Source: SURF-21 sp964462595
Lineage (GTDB): Bacteria; Actinomycetota; Geothermincolia; Geothermincolales; RBG-13-55-18
Direction of reading: 5' to 3'
DNA length: 64,000 nucleotides
Assembly: GCA_964462595.1 (NCBI GenBank)
Contig: CAYWXM010000019.1
Span: 1 to 64,000, forward strand
Shown: positions 9,259 through 17,962 of the stretch, one piece after another
Numbering within the stretch: position 1 is the stretch's first letter
Layout of the letters: every line of letters begins with the position of its first letter
The notes under the pieces: model-generated
The model's database searches: none
What the model was told of the DNA's origin: nothing
What the model saw: only the letters and a program-made list of their open reading frames with translations
Made by a program: the position numbers and the translations under genes

Positions 9259-10107
9259 TCAGAAAACGGGGCAGAACCCTATCCCCACGGTCCCGGGCCC
9301 GACGTGGGAGCCGATCACTGGTCCGGTCTCGTTCCAGATGATGGCATCGGGGTCGCAGTCGAGCGCCTTCGTGGCCATCTCCTTCAGTTCGTTCATCCTG
9401 GGGAGGTCGCGCACGTGCGTCAGGGTGACCAGCACCTTACGACCACCGGCCTTTCCCACCGCCAGCTCGACCAGGCGCTCAAGCGCTTTCTTGCTCCCCC
9501 GCACCTTGTCCAGGGCATCGATGGTGCCATCGAGGTACAGCAGCGGCTTAATGCGCAGCATGGAACCCATGAGGGCCTGGGCGCCGCCGATCCTGCCCCC
9601 ACGGTGCAGGTACTCAAGGGTGTCCACGCAGAACATCTCCACGCTGCTCTCGATCATCTTCGTGGCAAGGGACTTGAGCTCGTCCATGCTCTTGCCCACG
9701 CCCCGCGCCTTTACCAGCTCCTGCACGAAAAGCATGAGCATAAACCCGGTGAAGCGGGAATCGATTACTTCAATTGGGTAGTCTCCCATATCGGAGGCGG
9801 CAGACCTGGCGGATTCTACCGTGCCGCTGATGCCCGACGATATGTGTATGCTGATGAGGGAATCGTAACGTGCGGACATCTCTTTGTAAGCTTCCAGGAA
9901 CTCACCAGCAGAAGGCTGTGAGGTCGTGGGGAAGATGTCCTCTTCTCGCATGCGCTTGTAGAACTCGTCGTTGCTGATGTCTACCCCTTCCCGATAGGAT
10001 ACGTCCTCCATGATGACCTTTAAGGGCACCACCTTGATGTCGTTCTTCTCGACGTAATCACCGTCTAAGTAAGCGGTCGAGTCAGTCACTATTCCGATGC
10101 CAGCCAC
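9259..10107 (-). CDS. DegV family fatty-acid-binding protein
   Basis: DegV/FakB proteins bind a fatty acid and present it to the FakA kinase for phosphorylation. The 282-aa sequence shows IVTDSTAYL at the N-terminus, TSQPSAGEFLEAY (the S-Q-P segment that contacts the carboxylate), SGISGT, and GGRIGGAQALMGSMLRIKPLL. The start is a GTG with GGGGGG 7 nt upstream. A FakA-like gene lies about 8 kb away in this window, so a complete Fak pair may exist. The gene is next to rnc and plsX, another link to lipid synthesis. Confidence 0.93.
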   Translation of the reverse strand: MAGIGIVTDSTAYLDGDYVEKNDIKVVPLKVIMEDVSYREGVDISNDEFYKRMREEDIFPTTSQPSAGEFLEAYKEMSARYDSLISIHISSGISGTVESARSAASDMGDYPIEVIDSRFTGFMLMLFVQELVKARGVGKSMDELKSLATKMIESSVEMFCVDTLEYLHRGGRIGGAQALMGSMLRIKPLLYLDGTIDALDKVRGSKKALERLVELAVGKAGGRKVLVTLTHVRDLPRMNELKEMATKALDCDPDAIIWNETGPVIGSHVGPGTVGIGFCPVF

Positions 10108-10150
10108 TTCAATCCCCCCTTTTCAGGTTCAGCAATCTCTTCCCTGCCAT

Positions 10151-10858
10151 CTACTCGCATTTCATGCGGTCCAGTGCTTCCCTGGCTGCCGCCTGTTCGG
10201 CTTCCTTCTTCGAACTCCCGCTTCCCTTGCCCATCTTCGCATCCGCGATATATACGACGGCGTGGAAGGTCTTGCGGTGTTCCGGCCCCTCCTCGCGCAG
10301 GCGATAACGCGGGAGCATCCCTTTCTCCTTCACCACCAGCTCCTGCAGGCGTGACTTGAAATCGTGGTCGAGGGAGCCGCAAACCGCCTCCTCGAGCCTT
10401 TTTTCGAAAAGCCTCGAGCAGAACCTGTACGCCTCCTCCATGCCACGGTCGAGATAAACCGCGCCGATTATCGCCTCCAGGGAATCGGCGATTATCGAGG
10501 CCTTCTCTCCCCCGCCGTCCGCCCTTTCCTCCTTGCTGAGCATGATATGCTCACCGATGCCCTGCTCCCGGGCGGTGTCAGCAAGAGAGCTCATGTTGAC
10601 CAGGTTAGCCCTTATTCGCGTCAGATCTCCCTCGTTCAGCTCGGGATAATTGCGGTACAGATGATCTGAGACCACTACGTCGAGGACGGCGTCCCCGAGA
10701 AACTCCAGCCTCTCGTATGTCGCATCGGGCGGGAAACAAGCCTCGTGCGCGTAAGAGCGGTGGGTCAGCGCACGATGCAGGAGTTCCTTGTCCCGGAAGT
10801 CCAGTCTCAGAAGGTCCTCTATTGGCTCCTTCCTGCGTCCCCTGCGTCTTAAGATCAC
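10151..10858 (-). CDS. rnc: ribonuclease III
   Basis: RNase III cleaves double-stranded RNA in rRNA processing and mRNA decay. The 235-aa product has the catalytic signature ERLEFLGDAVLD, the second acidic site DSLEAIIGAVYLD, and a C-terminal dsRBD (residues about 165-230, FKSRLQELV...GSGSSKKEAEQAAAREAL). The GTG start overlaps the plsX stop by 4 nt (GTGA), so it is translationally coupled to plsX. The rpmF-plsX-rnc order is widely conserved. Confidence 0.97.
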   Translation of the reverse strand: MILRRRGRRKEPIEDLLRLDFRDKELLHRALTHRSYAHEACFPPDATYERLEFLGDAVLDVVVSDHLYRNYPELNEGDLTRIRANLVNMSSLADTAREQGIGEHIMLSKEERADGGGEKASIIADSLEAIIGAVYLDRGMEEAYRFCSRLFEKRLEEAVCGSLDHDFKSRLQELVVKEKGMLPRYRLREEGPEHRKTFHAVVYIADAKMGKGSGSSKKEAEQAAAREALDRMKCE

Positions 10859-11868
10859 CCGCCGCCCCCCTTCCCGGAGCCCAGGAGGCGCTCTGTCTCC
10901 TCCACCACCCCTGCCTCCACCGCCTCAACGGCAACGCGGATGGAGTTCTTCACCGCCACCGCATCCGAACTGCCGTGGGCGATAACACATACGCCACGTA
11001 CCCCCAGCAGCGGGGCGCCACCGATGGCACGGTAGTCCATCTCCTGCTTCAAGGCCAGCAAGGCCGGAAGCACCGGCTGCAGCTCCTCCTCCTTCAGGGA
11101 CCCCAGGTTCTCCAGAAGCCGCCTGCTTATCATGGAGGCCGCCCCCTCGACCACCTTCAAGGCGATATTCCCCGTGAAGCCGTCCGTCACCACGACGTCC
11201 GCCATACCCCCGACCAGGTCCCTGCCCTCCACGTTGCCGATGAAGTTTATCCTGGCCTCCGAGGACAGCAGGCTATAGACCTCGCGTGCCAGTTCGTTGC
11301 CCTTGGATTCCTCCGCGCCGATGTTGAGAAGGCCCACCCTGGGGCTGTCCAGCCCGAAGCGCAGGGAAGCGTAGGCACTGCCCAGGAGCGCGAACTGTCG
11401 CAGGTGCTCGGGCCTGCAGTCGGAATTGGCCCCGGCATCCAGGAGCAGGGTGGGAAACTGCATGGGAGGCAGCACTACGGCCACCGCGGGCCGCTTGATG
11501 CCCCTTATCCTTCCCCAGGAAAGAAACGCCGCCGCCATGGCGGCGCCGGTATTGCCGGCCGATACCAGGGCCTTCGCCCTGCCCTCGCGCACCGCTTCGG
11601 CCGCAACCACGATCGATGCGCCCTCACGGTTCTTTATGGCCAAAGCGCCCTCGTCTTCCATGGCTACCGCATCCGGGGCATGTATTATCTCCAGGCGTCC
11701 CCGGCCTGAGGGGTCGAGCACGCTTCCGAGCACCCCCTCGTCGCCCACCAGCAGCACGTCCACTCCCAATTCGTCCCGCGCGTCCAGGGCGCCCAAGACA
11801 TTGGCTTCGGGGGCGTTGTCTCCACCCATGGCGTCAAGCGCAACGGTGATCCTCTCCCGTAAAGCCAT
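10855..11868 (-). CDS. plsX: phosphate acyltransferase PlsX
   Basis: PlsX converts acyl-ACP to acyl-phosphate for glycerolipid synthesis by PlsY. The protein is 337 aa from the ATG of MALRERITVALDAMGGDNAPE, which has GGAG about 9 nt upstream; a GTG three codons earlier has no suitable spacing. Other signature stretches are GNTGAAMAAAFLSWGR and GANSDCRPEHLRQFA. rpmF lies upstream and rnc overlaps downstream by 4 nt. Acyl-phosphate is also the product of the Fak system encoded in this window. Confidence 0.96.
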   Translation of the reverse strand: MALRERITVALDAMGGDNAPEANVLGALDARDELGVDVLLVGDEGVLGSVLDPSGRGRLEIIHAPDAVAMEDEGALAIKNREGASIVVAAEAVREGRAKALVSAGNTGAAMAAAFLSWGRIRGIKRPAVAVVLPPMQFPTLLLDAGANSDCRPEHLRQFALLGSAYASLRFGLDSPRVGLLNIGAEESKGNELAREVYSLLSSEARINFIGNVEGRDLVGGMADVVVTDGFTGNIALKVVEGAASMISRRLLENLGSLKEEELQPVLPALLALKQEMDYRAIGGAPLLGVRGVCVIAHGSSDAVAVKNSIRVAVEAVEAGVVEETERLLGSGKGGGG

Positions 11869-12028
11869 TACGATCACTCCAGAAGCCGCGGTTGCTTTAC
11901 GTTCATCTCAGCCCTCAATGCGACAAGGATTTCCTCTCATCGGGCCGAAAGCCGCTCTTTTTAGCACACAGGCACGGCCCCCTTTGCCCGGGGGCCCGAA
12001 TGTCGCGAGAAAACACCGGCACGGTTTC

Positions 12029-12205
12029 TTATTCCGTCTCTAACACTTCCCGGCCGTTGTAATATCCGCAGTTCGGGCACGCCCTGTGGGGCAGTTTGGG
12101 CGCATGGCACTGCGGGCATTCCGACTTCGGAGGAGTTTGTATGCTCCACTTAGCGCGCCGGGATGCGGCACGCGAACGTGATTTCCTGCCCTTTGGTACC
12201 GCCAT
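12029..12205 (-). CDS. rpmF: 50S ribosomal protein L32
   Basis: A 58-aa gene found by translating this gap. The protein starts MAVPKGRKSRSRAASRRAKW and continues to a zinc-ribbon-like CPQCHAPKLPHRACPNCG followed by YYNGREVL, the classic L32 layout with four cysteines. The ATG sits 6-7 nt after a GGAGG-type site. It lies between yceD and plsX, the standard bacterial order yceD-rpmF-plsX. The retained CxxC pairs mean this is the zinc-binding (C+) form. Confidence 0.96.
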   Translation of the reverse strand: MAVPKGRKSRSRAASRRAKWSIQTPPKSECPQCHAPKLPHRACPNCGYYNGREVLETE

Positions 12206-12321
12206 TTTAACCTCCGGAAAACCTTCCTTTATCTGCGTTTCTATCTACAAAAAGCTCTTCAAGAGTATATGCTCGTGCTCCTGCGTGGTCAAGCGACGAT
12301 ACCCGAACGGGAAGGCGTCCC

Positions 12322-12897
12322 CTATTCGTTCTCCTTGCCCAGTAAATCCCTCAGGACCTCGAGGCGTGGGTCTATGCTCTCTCCGACGCAACCGCAATCT
12401 CCCAGGTTCAGGTTCTTGCCGCAATACTGGCACAGCCCCTTGCACTCCTCGCTGCAGAGACGTTTTATCGGCAGGCTGAGCATAACTGCGTCGTTCACGA
12501 GGACGTTGAGATCGATGATGCCCTCCTCGATCACGTATTCGTCTTCTTCCTGCACGTCAGGCCCGGTTATCTGCCTGCCGTCGGCGGTCAGCGCGCCCAT
12601 GCCCGAACGCCGGTAGAACTCGTCCACGGATATCTCGAGGTCCTGGCGATACCGCTCCAGGCAACGAGTACATTCCATGGCCACCGAGCCCTCGATCTTT
12701 CCTTTGACCCGTATTCCGTCGGGGCTGCTCTCCAGCCATAACTCCAGCTTAAGGTCTCCACGGTTGCCGCTCTCTTTTATACCGTGATCACCCACGTCTA
12801 TATCCAGGTGCGCGGAGAACTTCTCCTTTGTAAACACCCTTTTCAGGAGGTTCGTTACAGGCACCTTCAATTGCCTTGAATCCAGTTTTTCCGCCAT
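12322..12897 (-). CDS. yceD: DUF177/YceD family protein
   Basis: A 191-aa DUF177 protein. The core motif AMECTRCLERYRQDLEISVDEFY matches the family's 'C.RCL' signature, and a second cluster LCSEECKGLCQYCGKNLNLGDC looks zinc-binding. YceD is almost always upstream of rpmF, as here, and has been linked to 23S rRNA accumulation in plants and bacteria. The mycobacterial positional equivalent is Rv2926c. Function in this organism is inferred from family and context only. Confidence 0.9.
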   Translation of the reverse strand: MAEKLDSRQLKVPVTNLLKRVFTKEKFSAHLDIDVGDHGIKESGNRGDLKLELWLESSPDGIRVKGKIEGSVAMECTRCLERYRQDLEISVDEFYRRSGMGALTADGRQITGPDVQEEDEYVIEEGIIDLNVLVNDAVMLSLPIKRLCSEECKGLCQYCGKNLNLGDCGCVGESIDPRLEVLRDLLGKENE

Positions 12898-13154
12898 TGT
12901 CCCGTACCTCGGAACCCGTAAACGGCACGACTCCGCCTCTTGCGGCCTAAAACCGGAGAGGAAGTCGGCCTGGCTTTAGGCGACACGTCAGGGATTCCCC
13001 CGGGCTGTTCTCATATGCCCAGGCGCTGTGCCGTTCCTGCTTCGAAAGCATCTGCGATGTGGTTAGTGCGGAAGGGGTGGGTTTAGTTGTCGGTTTTCGA
13101 TACCCTATCCGTCCCCATGTTGCCGCGGTGAGGATCTCGTGGTGGCTTTCGCCT

Positions 13155-13637
13155 CTACTCCAGGTCCAATTCCTCTTTGCTCTCTGCCTGTTCCGTTGGC
13201 CCCTGCAGCCTCTCCCGGGCACGCTTGATCACCTCGAGGAGCTTGTAGCAGGTGACCTCCAGGTTGGCCAGGCGCTCGTCCGCGTAATCCTCTGCTTCCA
13301 GGCGTATTTCCCTCGACTGGGTCTGGGCCTCTTCGATGATTCTCTCGGCCTCGGCCTTCGCCGTCTTGATGATCTCGGTCTCCTCTATCAGGCGCGCCCT
13401 CTCCTGTATCGCTTCCTCGTGGATGCGCTCCGATTCCTTGCGCGCCTCCTCCATCAACTCGCCTTTTTCCTTGACCATCCAGCGCGCCTGCTTCAACTCC
13501 TCCGGCAGCGAGCTGCGGAACTCGTCAAGTAGTTCGAAAACCTCGGTCTCGTTGACCATAACCGAGGAGGAAAACGGAACGTGTTTGCTTGATACTATGA
13601 GATCCTCTATCCTGTCCAGTTGTTGAAAGACGTCCAT
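13155..13637 (-). CDS. DivIVA-like coiled-coil protein (SepIVA position)
   Basis: A 160-aa, highly charged protein. The first 50 residues (MDVFQQLDRIEDLI...VFELLDEFRSSLPEEL) resemble the short N-terminal part of actinobacterial DivIVA-like proteins, and residues 50-140 are predicted continuous coiled coil (EARKESERIHEEAIQERARL and on). It ends immediately upstream of yceD and begins right after coaD (adjacent nucleotides). In mycobacteria the gene beside yceD is sepIVA, a septation factor. That role is an inference from position and architecture. Confidence 0.7.
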   Translation of the reverse strand: MDVFQQLDRIEDLIVSSKHVPFSSSVMVNETEVFELLDEFRSSLPEELKQARWMVKEKGELMEEARKESERIHEEAIQERARLIEETEIIKTAKAEAERIIEEAQTQSREIRLEAEDYADERLANLEVTCYKLLEVIKRARERLQGPTEQAESKEELDLE

Positions 13638-14147
13638 CTAGACCGCCCCTTTCTTCAACCTGTCGAATTTGCCCGTGAACATCTCGTTCAATTCCGCTTC
13701 CACGCTTTCCGGCACCAGCCCCGAAATGGACCCGCCGTAACTGGCCACCTCCCTTACCGCGCTGGAGCTGATGAAGGTGTATTCCGGATTGGCCATGACG
13801 AAAAAGGTCTCGATCTCCTCCCCCATGGCCTGGTTTATCTGCGACATCTGGAACTCGTACTCGAAGTCGCTGATGGCCCTCAGCCCCTTGACGATGGCCT
13901 TGGCGCCGATCTTGCGCGCGAAATCCACCAGTAGGGTGTTGAAGGAAGACACTTCCACGCCCTCCATGCCCTTGATGGCCTTTTCCAGCATGTGGACTCT
14001 TTCCTCCACCGTGAACAGAGGCTGCTTGATGGGGTTGACGGCAATCGCCACTATGAACCTCTCGAAATACTTGTATGCCCTGGTTATAACGTCCATGTGG
14101 CCGTTGGTGATAGGATCGAAGGTCCCCGGACAGATAGCAACAGTCAT
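13638..14147 (-). CDS. coaD: phosphopantetheine adenylyltransferase CoaD
   Basis: CoaD makes dephospho-CoA from 4'-phosphopantetheine and ATP. The 169-aa protein shows the nucleotidyltransferase motif PGTFDPITNGHMDVITRA (TxGH), the substrate-binding KGLRAISDFEYEFQM, and the C-terminal ISSSAVREVASYGGS, all diagnostic. The upstream neighbour is rsmD, the common rsmD-coaD pair. CoA supply fits the acyl-CoA metabolism elsewhere in the window. Confidence 0.97.
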   Translation of the reverse strand: MTVAICPGTFDPITNGHMDVITRAYKYFERFIVAIAVNPIKQPLFTVEERVHMLEKAIKGMEGVEVSSFNTLLVDFARKIGAKAIVKGLRAISDFEYEFQMSQINQAMGEEIETFFVMANPEYTFISSSAVREVASYGGSISGLVPESVEAELNEMFTGKFDRLKKGAV

Positions 14148-14181
14148 TTCTCCTGCAGCCCCTCCTCTACCTTACGGTATT

Positions 14182-14739
14182 TTACTCTTTTACATAAACA
14201 TCCACCGCGGACTCTCCGTACTTCCGCCTCTCCCGGAAGTGCACTCCCTCGGGCGGACCCGGGGAAGTACTCCGCAGTGGAGCTTCTATAACAATCACCG
14301 CCGACGAGGCAAGGAACCCGCCTTCGGCCAAGCATTTAAGCATTTCCTGCCTGTATTTCACATCAATTCTAAAGGGTGGGTCTATAAAAATCAAATTGAA
14401 CGGTCTGTCTGGAAAGCGGGCTTTTCGCAGGTAATCGAGAATCTCCATCCTGACTATCCTGCCTCTGCCAGACATGCCAAGCATATCCAGGTTTTCCCTG
14501 ATGATACGCCAGGGTTCACGGCCGCGGTCAACGAAGACCGCCTCCTCCGCGCCGCGGCTGAGGGCCTCGAGTCCCAGCGAGCCGCTTCCCGCGAAAAGAT
14601 CGAGCACCCTCGCCCCGCTCGTCCTTTCCGCGAGCATGCTGAAAACCGCCTCCCTTACAAAGTCCCTCATGGGCCGGGTCGCTCTCCCGCGCGGCGCCTT
14701 TATGCGCCTTCCTCTGGCCTCGCCGGCGATTATCCTCAT
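14182..14739 (-). CDS. rsmD: 16S rRNA (guanine966-N2)-methyltransferase RsmD
   Basis: RsmD methylates G966 of 16S rRNA in the 30S particle. The 185-aa sequence starts MRIIAGEARGRRIKAPRG and contains TRPMRDFVREAVFSML, the SAM-binding VLDLFAGSGSLGLEALSRGA, and the catalytic NLIFIDPPF (DPPF). coaD begins about 35 nt downstream. The match covers the full family length. Confidence 0.95.
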   Translation of the reverse strand: MRIIAGEARGRRIKAPRGRATRPMRDFVREAVFSMLAERTSGARVLDLFAGSGSLGLEALSRGAEEAVFVDRGREPWRIIRENLDMLGMSGRGRIVRMEILDYLRKARFPDRPFNLIFIDPPFRIDVKYRQEMLKCLAEGGFLASSAVIVIEAPLRSTSPGPPEGVHFRERRKYGESAVDVYVKE

Positions 14740-14766
14740 GGCCTTATTCTACGTCAAGGGGCCGCG

Positions 14767-15597
14767 TTAAGGGCTTGCCTCGCGCAGGGATGCGCGCACT
14801 ATGTAGCGGTAGGAAGGATGGAAGGTCGGGGAGGGCCTGCCGTTTTCAGCGCAGCATACGAAGGCCGTGAGCATCGCGTTGCCGGTGGGGTCCACTATCC
14901 ACATCTCAGTGTCTCTCACCACCCGGGTCTCACTGCAGCGATACAGGTAGACCCTGCCTCCGTAATCGAGCCTTATCTCGTCTCCCACCTGCAGGTCGAA
15001 GAGGCTGTTGAAGGGGAAGTCTATCTGTCCGCTGGCATGGGCCATGATCACGAAATTCCCCCTCCCCGGACGTCCCGTGCCCGGGTAATGACCTACCCCG
15101 AAGCCGATCACGCTGGCCACCCCTTGCGGATCACTGCCCTCCATGATCTCCCCGCCGTATGAAAGGGCGGGGATCTCAATGGTTATCCCGTCCCCCCGCG
15201 TGGTGAAGGAGAACGCCACCTCCCCCTGGAACGTTTTGCCCTCCAGGTCCTCGGCCACACCCGGGCTGAGAAAAAACGAATACGTGGTGCCTGGACTCAA
15301 GAGGTTGTCGGGGACCACCATACATTCCGACTCACCGCAGACCGTGAAGTCCACCGGCGGCTCGAAACGGGCCGCCCCGGTCAGGCTCTCCAGGTCCATG
15401 GGGCGGTCAAAAGACAAGACGACCGTGGTGTCCCTTCCCAGCATCTCTCCACTGGATGGCGAGAGACGCATCAGGCGGGGGCCGCCGTCGCCGGCGGATA
15501 CGGCAATAGTTGCGGTGAGCAGTAACGCCAACGCCAGCAGGGATGACGCCAGCGCCATGGCTATCCCTCGCCGTGCCCGGACCCCCGACTTCTTCAT
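14767..15597 (-). CDS. sortase-domain protein with N-terminal Ig-like domain
   Basis: A 276-aa exported protein. Residues 10-35 form a signal or anchor helix (ALASSLLALALLLTATIAV). Residues about 40-135 look like an SbsA-type bacterial Ig-like domain (LSPSSGEMLGRDTTVVLSFD ... FSFTTRGDG). Residues about 140-270 resemble a sortase: GVGHYPGTGRPGRGNFVIMAHASG with candidate His187, LTAFVCCAENG with Cys248/249, and YRYIVRA with candidate Arg264. An Ig domain ahead of a sortase fold is unusual. No sorting-signal substrate was recognised nearby. Sortase activity is inferred from the His-Cys-Arg arrangement. Confidence 0.75.
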   Translation of the reverse strand: MKKSGVRARRGIAMALASSLLALALLLTATIAVSAGDGGPRLMRLSPSSGEMLGRDTTVVLSFDRPMDLESLTGAARFEPPVDFTVCGESECMVVPDNLLSPGTTYSFFLSPGVAEDLEGKTFQGEVAFSFTTRGDGITIEIPALSYGGEIMEGSDPQGVASVIGFGVGHYPGTGRPGRGNFVIMAHASGQIDFPFNSLFDLQVGDEIRLDYGGRVYLYRCSETRVVRDTEMWIVDPTGNAMLTAFVCCAENGRPSPTFHPSYRYIVRASLREASP

Positions 15598-15814
15598 CCG
15601 TTACCCCGTTTTCCGTCCTCTCTTCCGCCGCCTAATAGCGATGATATCATCAATCTCTCGCCCCGAGGCAAACAGGCCCGGGCGCTCCAGGGTGCCCGGG
15701 CTGCGTCGGCCATGGGGCGGCCGGAAGACGGGACACCTGCTATCCCGGTGCACGTGCGGGTCCTTATCGCAGGCGCCCGGCACATTACCGCTCGTGTGCA
15801 GGGCCGGCAGAAAA

Positions 15815-17935
15815 TCAGGCTCGGAAAAGCCATTCCAGGTTGTCGTGAAAGCGGCTCGTCACTTCCAGCCGCAGCAGTTGGTGCCCGGGTTCAGCCAGGC
15901 CGGGGTCGTTTTCCACCAGCGCGAAGGCGTCCGCGCGAGCCTGCTTGAGCAGCTTGAAATCCCTTATCAGTCTGGCCACCCGCAAGTCCGGCATGCCCGA
16001 TTGGCGGGTCCCGAACAGGGAGCCCTCGCCGCGTATCTCCAGGTCCGCTTCGGCGAGTCTGAATCCATCCTCGATCCCGCCTATGGCTCGCATGCGCTGC
16101 TGCGATTCCTCCGTGTCCCCTTCGAACATGAACAAGCAATGCGAGGGATTCTCGCCGCGCCCGACTCTCCCGCGCAGCTGGTGGAGTTGGGAAAGGCCGA
16201 AACGGTCGGCGTTCTCCACCATCATTACCGTGGCGTTGGGTATATCGATACCAACCTCCACGACCGTGGTCGAGACGAGCAACTGCGTTTCCCCCTTGCG
16301 GTAAGCGTCCATGGCGGCGTCCCTGCCTGCCTTGGCCATCTGCCCATGCAGTAGGCCTATACGAGAGCCGGGAAATATTTTCGCCAGCTCACGCACCTCT
16401 TTTTCCGCCGCCTTGGCCTCTATGGCGGGGGATTTATCCACCAGTGGGCATACCACGAAAGCCTGCCTGCCCGCGGCCAGTTCCCCGCGGATAAGCTCGT
16501 AGGCTTCCTTTCTGCCATCGGGGCTCACGACCATGGTCTGCGTTCCCGCCCTCCCCGCCGGCAGCTCGTCGATCACCGAGACCTCGAGGTCGCCGTAAAG
16601 GGTGAGAGAAAGGGTGCGCGGTATGGGCGTAGCGGTCATGATCAGCGTATCCGGGTAGGCGCCCTTCTCCTTGAGAAGCATCCTCTGGCGCAATCCGAAA
16701 CGGTGCTGTTCGTCAACCACTATCATGCCCAGGCTCTTGAACTCAACGTCCTCAGAGATGAGGGCATGGGTTCCCACCAGGATATCCAGGGAGCCGTTTT
16801 GCGCCGCCTCCAGTATCTCCCTGCGTCTGGCGGCGGCAGTGTTGCCGGTTAGCAGCTCCACCCGCACCTGCAGGTCCGCGAGCAGGCCGTTTATGTTCGC
16901 GAAATGCTGCTCCGCCAGAACCTCGGTGGGGGCCATGATCGCCCCCTGGTGGCCGTTTTCCACCGTCAGAAGCAGGGCCAGCAGGGCCACTACCGTCTTT
17001 CCCGACCCCACCTCGCCCTGCAGCAGGCGGTTCATGGGATAGGGCCTCGACATATCCTCGCTTATTTCCTCGAAAGCCTTCTCCTGCGCGGAGGTCAGCG
17101 CGAAGGGGAGGGATGCCTTGAAGGACTCCAGTCTCCGGCCGGGCGCAGCGTGGGCTATCCCCCGCGTTCCCGACTTCAGGCGCTGGCGGCGCAGGGCCAG
17201 TGCCACCTGCATCACCAGAAGCTCGTCGTAAGCCATACGCTGGCGGGCGCGGTTGAGGCGGCCCGCCGAAGCCGGAAAGTGCATCTCTCGCAGCGCCTGG
17301 GTGCGATGGGGGTAGCCATGGCTCAGCCGCAGCTCGCAGGGTATGTGGTCGGGCAGGTCTCCATACTGGTCGAGGGCGCGCATGATAATGCGGCGCAGCA
17401 TGGCGGCGCTCATCTTCTGGGTGGCCGGGTGCAGGGGGATAATCCGCCCCGTATGCACCGTTTTCATACCCACTTCCGTGGAGTCCTCGACTATGTCGTA
17501 GGCGGGATTGACCATCTGGAGACGCCCGTAGCGGTACTGGACTTTCCCCGAAAAGGCGACCTCGGTGCCCGCTTGCAGCCTGTCGGCATGATAAGGCTGG
17601 TTGAACCACACGCCGTACAGGTAGGCGGAACCGTCGAAGATGGCGACGTTGAGGATGCTGCGGTTGCGCGAGATACGGTTCAGCTCCGCGCTGCGCACCG
17701 TTCCCACCACGGTGGTCTCTTCTCCGATGCGCACGTCCCCTATCCTGGACAGCCTGCGCCGGTCAAGATAACGGCGCGGGAAGTGGTAGAGAAGGTCTTC
17801 CAGGGTCTGGATCTCCATGGCATGCAGGTGCCGCAGCAGGCTCGTCCCGATGCCGCTGACCACGCTGACCGGCTCCTGCAGGGCCTTCCAGTGCTCCTCC
17901 AGTTCCTCGACACGGCGCTTTACCGTTCCAGGCAT
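15815..17935 (-). CDS. recG: ATP-dependent DNA helicase RecG
   Basis: RecG remodels stalled replication forks and Holliday junctions. The 706-aa product has the N-terminal wedge/OB region (GIGTSLLRHLHAMEIQTLEDLL, then YHFPRRYLDR), Walker A GEVGSGKTVVALLAL, Walker B-like VVDEQHRFGLRQR, TATPIPRTL, and the C-terminal QLHQLRGRVGRG. The ATG with GGAG 7 nt upstream is preferred over a TTG five codons earlier. It lies 27 nt after the FakA-like gene, as in the Firmicute rpmB-asp23-fakA-recG neighbourhood. Confidence 0.96.
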   Translation of the reverse strand: MPGTVKRRVEELEEHWKALQEPVSVVSGIGTSLLRHLHAMEIQTLEDLLYHFPRRYLDRRRLSRIGDVRIGEETTVVGTVRSAELNRISRNRSILNVAIFDGSAYLYGVWFNQPYHADRLQAGTEVAFSGKVQYRYGRLQMVNPAYDIVEDSTEVGMKTVHTGRIIPLHPATQKMSAAMLRRIIMRALDQYGDLPDHIPCELRLSHGYPHRTQALREMHFPASAGRLNRARQRMAYDELLVMQVALALRRQRLKSGTRGIAHAAPGRRLESFKASLPFALTSAQEKAFEEISEDMSRPYPMNRLLQGEVGSGKTVVALLALLLTVENGHQGAIMAPTEVLAEQHFANINGLLADLQVRVELLTGNTAAARRREILEAAQNGSLDILVGTHALISEDVEFKSLGMIVVDEQHRFGLRQRMLLKEKGAYPDTLIMTATPIPRTLSLTLYGDLEVSVIDELPAGRAGTQTMVVSPDGRKEAYELIRGELAAGRQAFVVCPLVDKSPAIEAKAAEKEVRELAKIFPGSRIGLLHGQMAKAGRDAAMDAYRKGETQLLVSTTVVEVGIDIPNATVMMVENADRFGLSQLHQLRGRVGRGENPSHCLFMFEGDTEESQQRMRAIGGIEDGFRLAEADLEIRGEGSLFGTRQSGMPDLRVARLIRDFKLLKQARADAFALVENDPGLAEPGHQLLRLEVTSRFHDNLEWLFRA

Positions 17936-17962
17936 GGCAATACTCCGCAATTGCAGATCGCC

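Noticed and set aside
12898..13154. Possible small gene between yceD and the DivIVA-like gene
   Set aside because: No frame with a start, ribosome-binding site and plausible composition.
15594..15833. Short minus-strand frames between recG and the sortase-like gene
   Set aside because: Arg/Pro-rich, no ribosome-binding site, no family resemblance.
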